Assembly (NCBI GenBank): GCA_020844525.1
Contig: JAJGAH010000190.1
Coordinates: 1-5,560, forward strand
Length of the DNA stretch: 5,560 bases
DNA from: Eubacterium sp.
GTDB lineage: Bacteria > Bacillota > Clostridia > Lachnospirales > Lachnospiraceae
Direction: 5' to 3'
In this document: positions 4,390-5,560 of the stretch, one piece after another
Layout: the number at the start of each line of letters is the position of its first letter
How positions within the stretch are numbered: the first letter of the stretch is position 1
Notes under the pieces: generated by a model
What the model saw: the letters and a program-made list of their open reading frames with translations, nothing else
What the model was told of the DNA's origin: nothing
Database searches by the model: none
Program-made: the position numbers and the translations under genes

Positions 4390-5560
4390 TCACTCATCGT
4401 CCGTCTTTCGCACATACACCCGCTGGCGGCCATACGCATGATCGGATCTCCTCTCTCCAGTCTTCTCCCAGTTCTCTATGCGCTCCATGATGGCAGCTAT
4501 GGCATAACTGTCTTTGGACTCGATGTCGGCCTGCTTTTTCCCAAAGCACTCGCACCAGATTTCAATGTTGCTCACGACCTTGCGCTGAACTTTGCCCTGT
4601 GCCCGGAGAGGATCGTCGCCATAGAGGAAGTAGTTCCTTCTCTCGTCGATGTTCATCTCCTCCCAGTTCTCGGGAAGAAGGGTGTCCAGATACGCTCGCA
4701 CCATGCCTTCACGGTCATCCTGCTCCATGGCTTCCTTCTGCTCGCCCTCGGCATAGCCCTCAAGATCCGCAGAAAGGTACAGCTTCTCATCCGGCTCCAG
4801 CACTTTGACCTCAGCCCAGATCTGGTCGATGGTTTCCTGTTCCAGATCCCACGGGTGGTACTTTCCCTTCCCGGTGACCTTCACGTTCCAGTAGCGCCGG
4901 TTTCCGGTGATATCCCGGAGATACCCTTTCTCTGCATTGGTCGTTCCGAAAAAGACACACTGCCTCGGATGAGGCTCGACCCGGCGTCCGAAACTGGCGC
5001 GGTACTTATCGTCCCGTCTGCTGACAAAGGACTTCACCTTGTCGAGATCCGCTTTCCGCATACCGGCAAGCTCTCCGATTTCATGAATCCAATAGCCCTG
5101 CAGCTTCTCGGCTGCCGTCTTGTCGTTCATATCCGACATGCTGAGAGAGTCTGAGAACCACTCCATCCCAAGCTTCGAGATGAGGGTGCTCTTGCCGATT
5201 CCCTGCGGTCCGTTCAGAACGATCATGTTGTCGAATTTCGCACCGGGATCCTTGATTCTCCGAAGTGCCGCACAGAGTTCCTTCTTCGTGACGGCATGCA
5301 CATAGGCGTTATCCTCGGCTCCGAGATAGTCGATCAGGAGTGTCTCCACTCTGGGAACCCCGTCCCACTTGGGGAGCTTTTTGAAATAATCCCGGATCGG
5401 GTGATAGCTCCTGTCGTCCGCCGCCTTTGTAACAGCAAGGTCAAAGTTCCGCTGTGAAAAGGTGCCATAGTGCTCATCAACGTAGCAGATCAGCTGTGCA
5501 TCGTCCGCATCCCGCCAGTAGCGGCCCGGATGCTTCCACGGGACATCCCCGGCGATTTCC
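4390..5560 (-). CDS. VapE-family (virulence-associated E) phage replication ATPase, 5' end beyond window
   Basis: The frame is open to the right edge, so the N-terminus is missing; 389 residues are visible. The VapE core is clear: WDGVPR at visible residues 65-70, followed by the typical LLIDYLGAEDNAYVHAV; Walker A GPQGIGKST at 117-125; Walker B-like WIHEIGEL at 157-164; sensor-like FFGTTN at 203-208; and GNRRYW at 219-224, with an arginine-finger candidate. This is a hexameric-helicase-type P-loop ATPase. In phages and islands such proteins serve as replication initiator, helicase or primase-helicase; an upstream primase part is likely but outside the window. The GTG at 5349 is an internal valine codon in PRVETLL, not a start. 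The C-terminal part (about 300-389) looks helical and basic and may bind DNA. The stop is followed by the iteron cluster. Confidence 0.95.
   Translation of the reverse strand, partial: EIAGDVPWKHPGRYWRDADDAQLICYVDEHYGTFSQRNFDLAVTKAADDRSYHPIRDYFKKLPKWDGVPRVETLLIDYLGAEDNAYVHAVTKKELCAALRRIKDPGAKFDNMIVLNGPQGIGKSTLISKLGMEWFSDSLSMSDMNDKTAAEKLQGYWIHEIGELAGMRKADLDKVKSFVSRRDDKYRASFGRRVEPHPRQCVFFGTTNAEKGYLRDITGNRRYWNVKVTGKGKYHPWDLEQETIDQIWAEVKVLEPDEKLYLSADLEGYAEGEQKEAMEQDDREGMVRAYLDTLLPENWEEMNIDERRNYFLYGDDPLRAQGKVQRKVVSNIEIWCECFGKKQADIESKDSYAIAAIMERIENWEKTGERRSDHAYGRQRVYVRKTDDE

Noticed and set aside
4241..4441. Plus-strand 66-aa frame in the gap after VapE
   Set aside because: GTG start without ribosome binding site, overlapping the VapE 3' end and the repeat cluster; composition is not protein-like.
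4324..5154. Plus-strand open frame of 276 aa opposite VapE
   Set aside because: It is an antisense shadow of the VapE gene, whose Walker A and other motifs are clear; it has no ribosome binding site and crosses the iteron cluster.
5347..5349. GTG as start of the VapE gene
   Set aside because: The frame stays open to the window edge and the upstream residues (WDGVPR and the 64 before it) are typical VapE sequence, so this codon is an internal valine.
1..5560. CRISPR array, tRNA gene, insertion sequence or attachment site
   Set aside because: I saw no regularly spaced direct repeats with unique spacers, no cloverleaf, no transposase and no core att duplication; the repeats found are short and confined to three gaps.

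Overview
The window looks like part of a Gram-positive (Firmicutes-type) temperate phage or prophage. All nine supported genes lie on the minus strand, so transcription runs from base 5560 towards base 1. They are packed with short overlaps (TAATG, ATGA, TGATG) and strong AGGAGG-type ribosome binding sites. The moderately high GC content judged by eye, the DUF1492-type regulator and the gene order (VapE primase/helicase, VRR-NUC nuclease, SNF2 helicase, DUF1492 protein, HNH endonuclease) resemble prophages of gut Clostridia such as Lachnospiraceae. The host is an inference, not something read directly.

Replication part (5560-1542): a VapE-family ATPase cut by the right edge of the window is followed by a 264-base gap without a convincing gene. 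The gap holds inverted TTTGTCCC-type repeats on both sides of a very AT-rich core, plus a GC-rich palindrome and tandem repeats. I read it as a candidate replication origin. Then come two small unknown genes, a VRR-NUC nuclease, another small unknown gene and an SNF2-like helicase, all overlapping by 1 to 17 bases and so probably translationally coupled. VapE would unwind or prime at the origin. The nuclease and SNF2 helicase would process branched DNA during replication or recombination.

Switch part (1541-674): a 96-base gap with four TGATT words spaced exactly 10 bp apart, a small phage gene, and a DUF1492 protein with a sigma-region-4-like helix-turn-helix. Directly after it comes a second short gap with a 10-bp tandem repeat, an extended -10 element and a terminator-like hairpin. 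This layout fits an early-to-late switch in which the DUF1492 protein acts at its own downstream border.

Packaging edge (673-1): a small unknown phage protein and an HNH endonuclease cut by the left edge. In phages of this kind the terminase genes usually follow. The long plus-strand open frames are antisense shadows of these genes.
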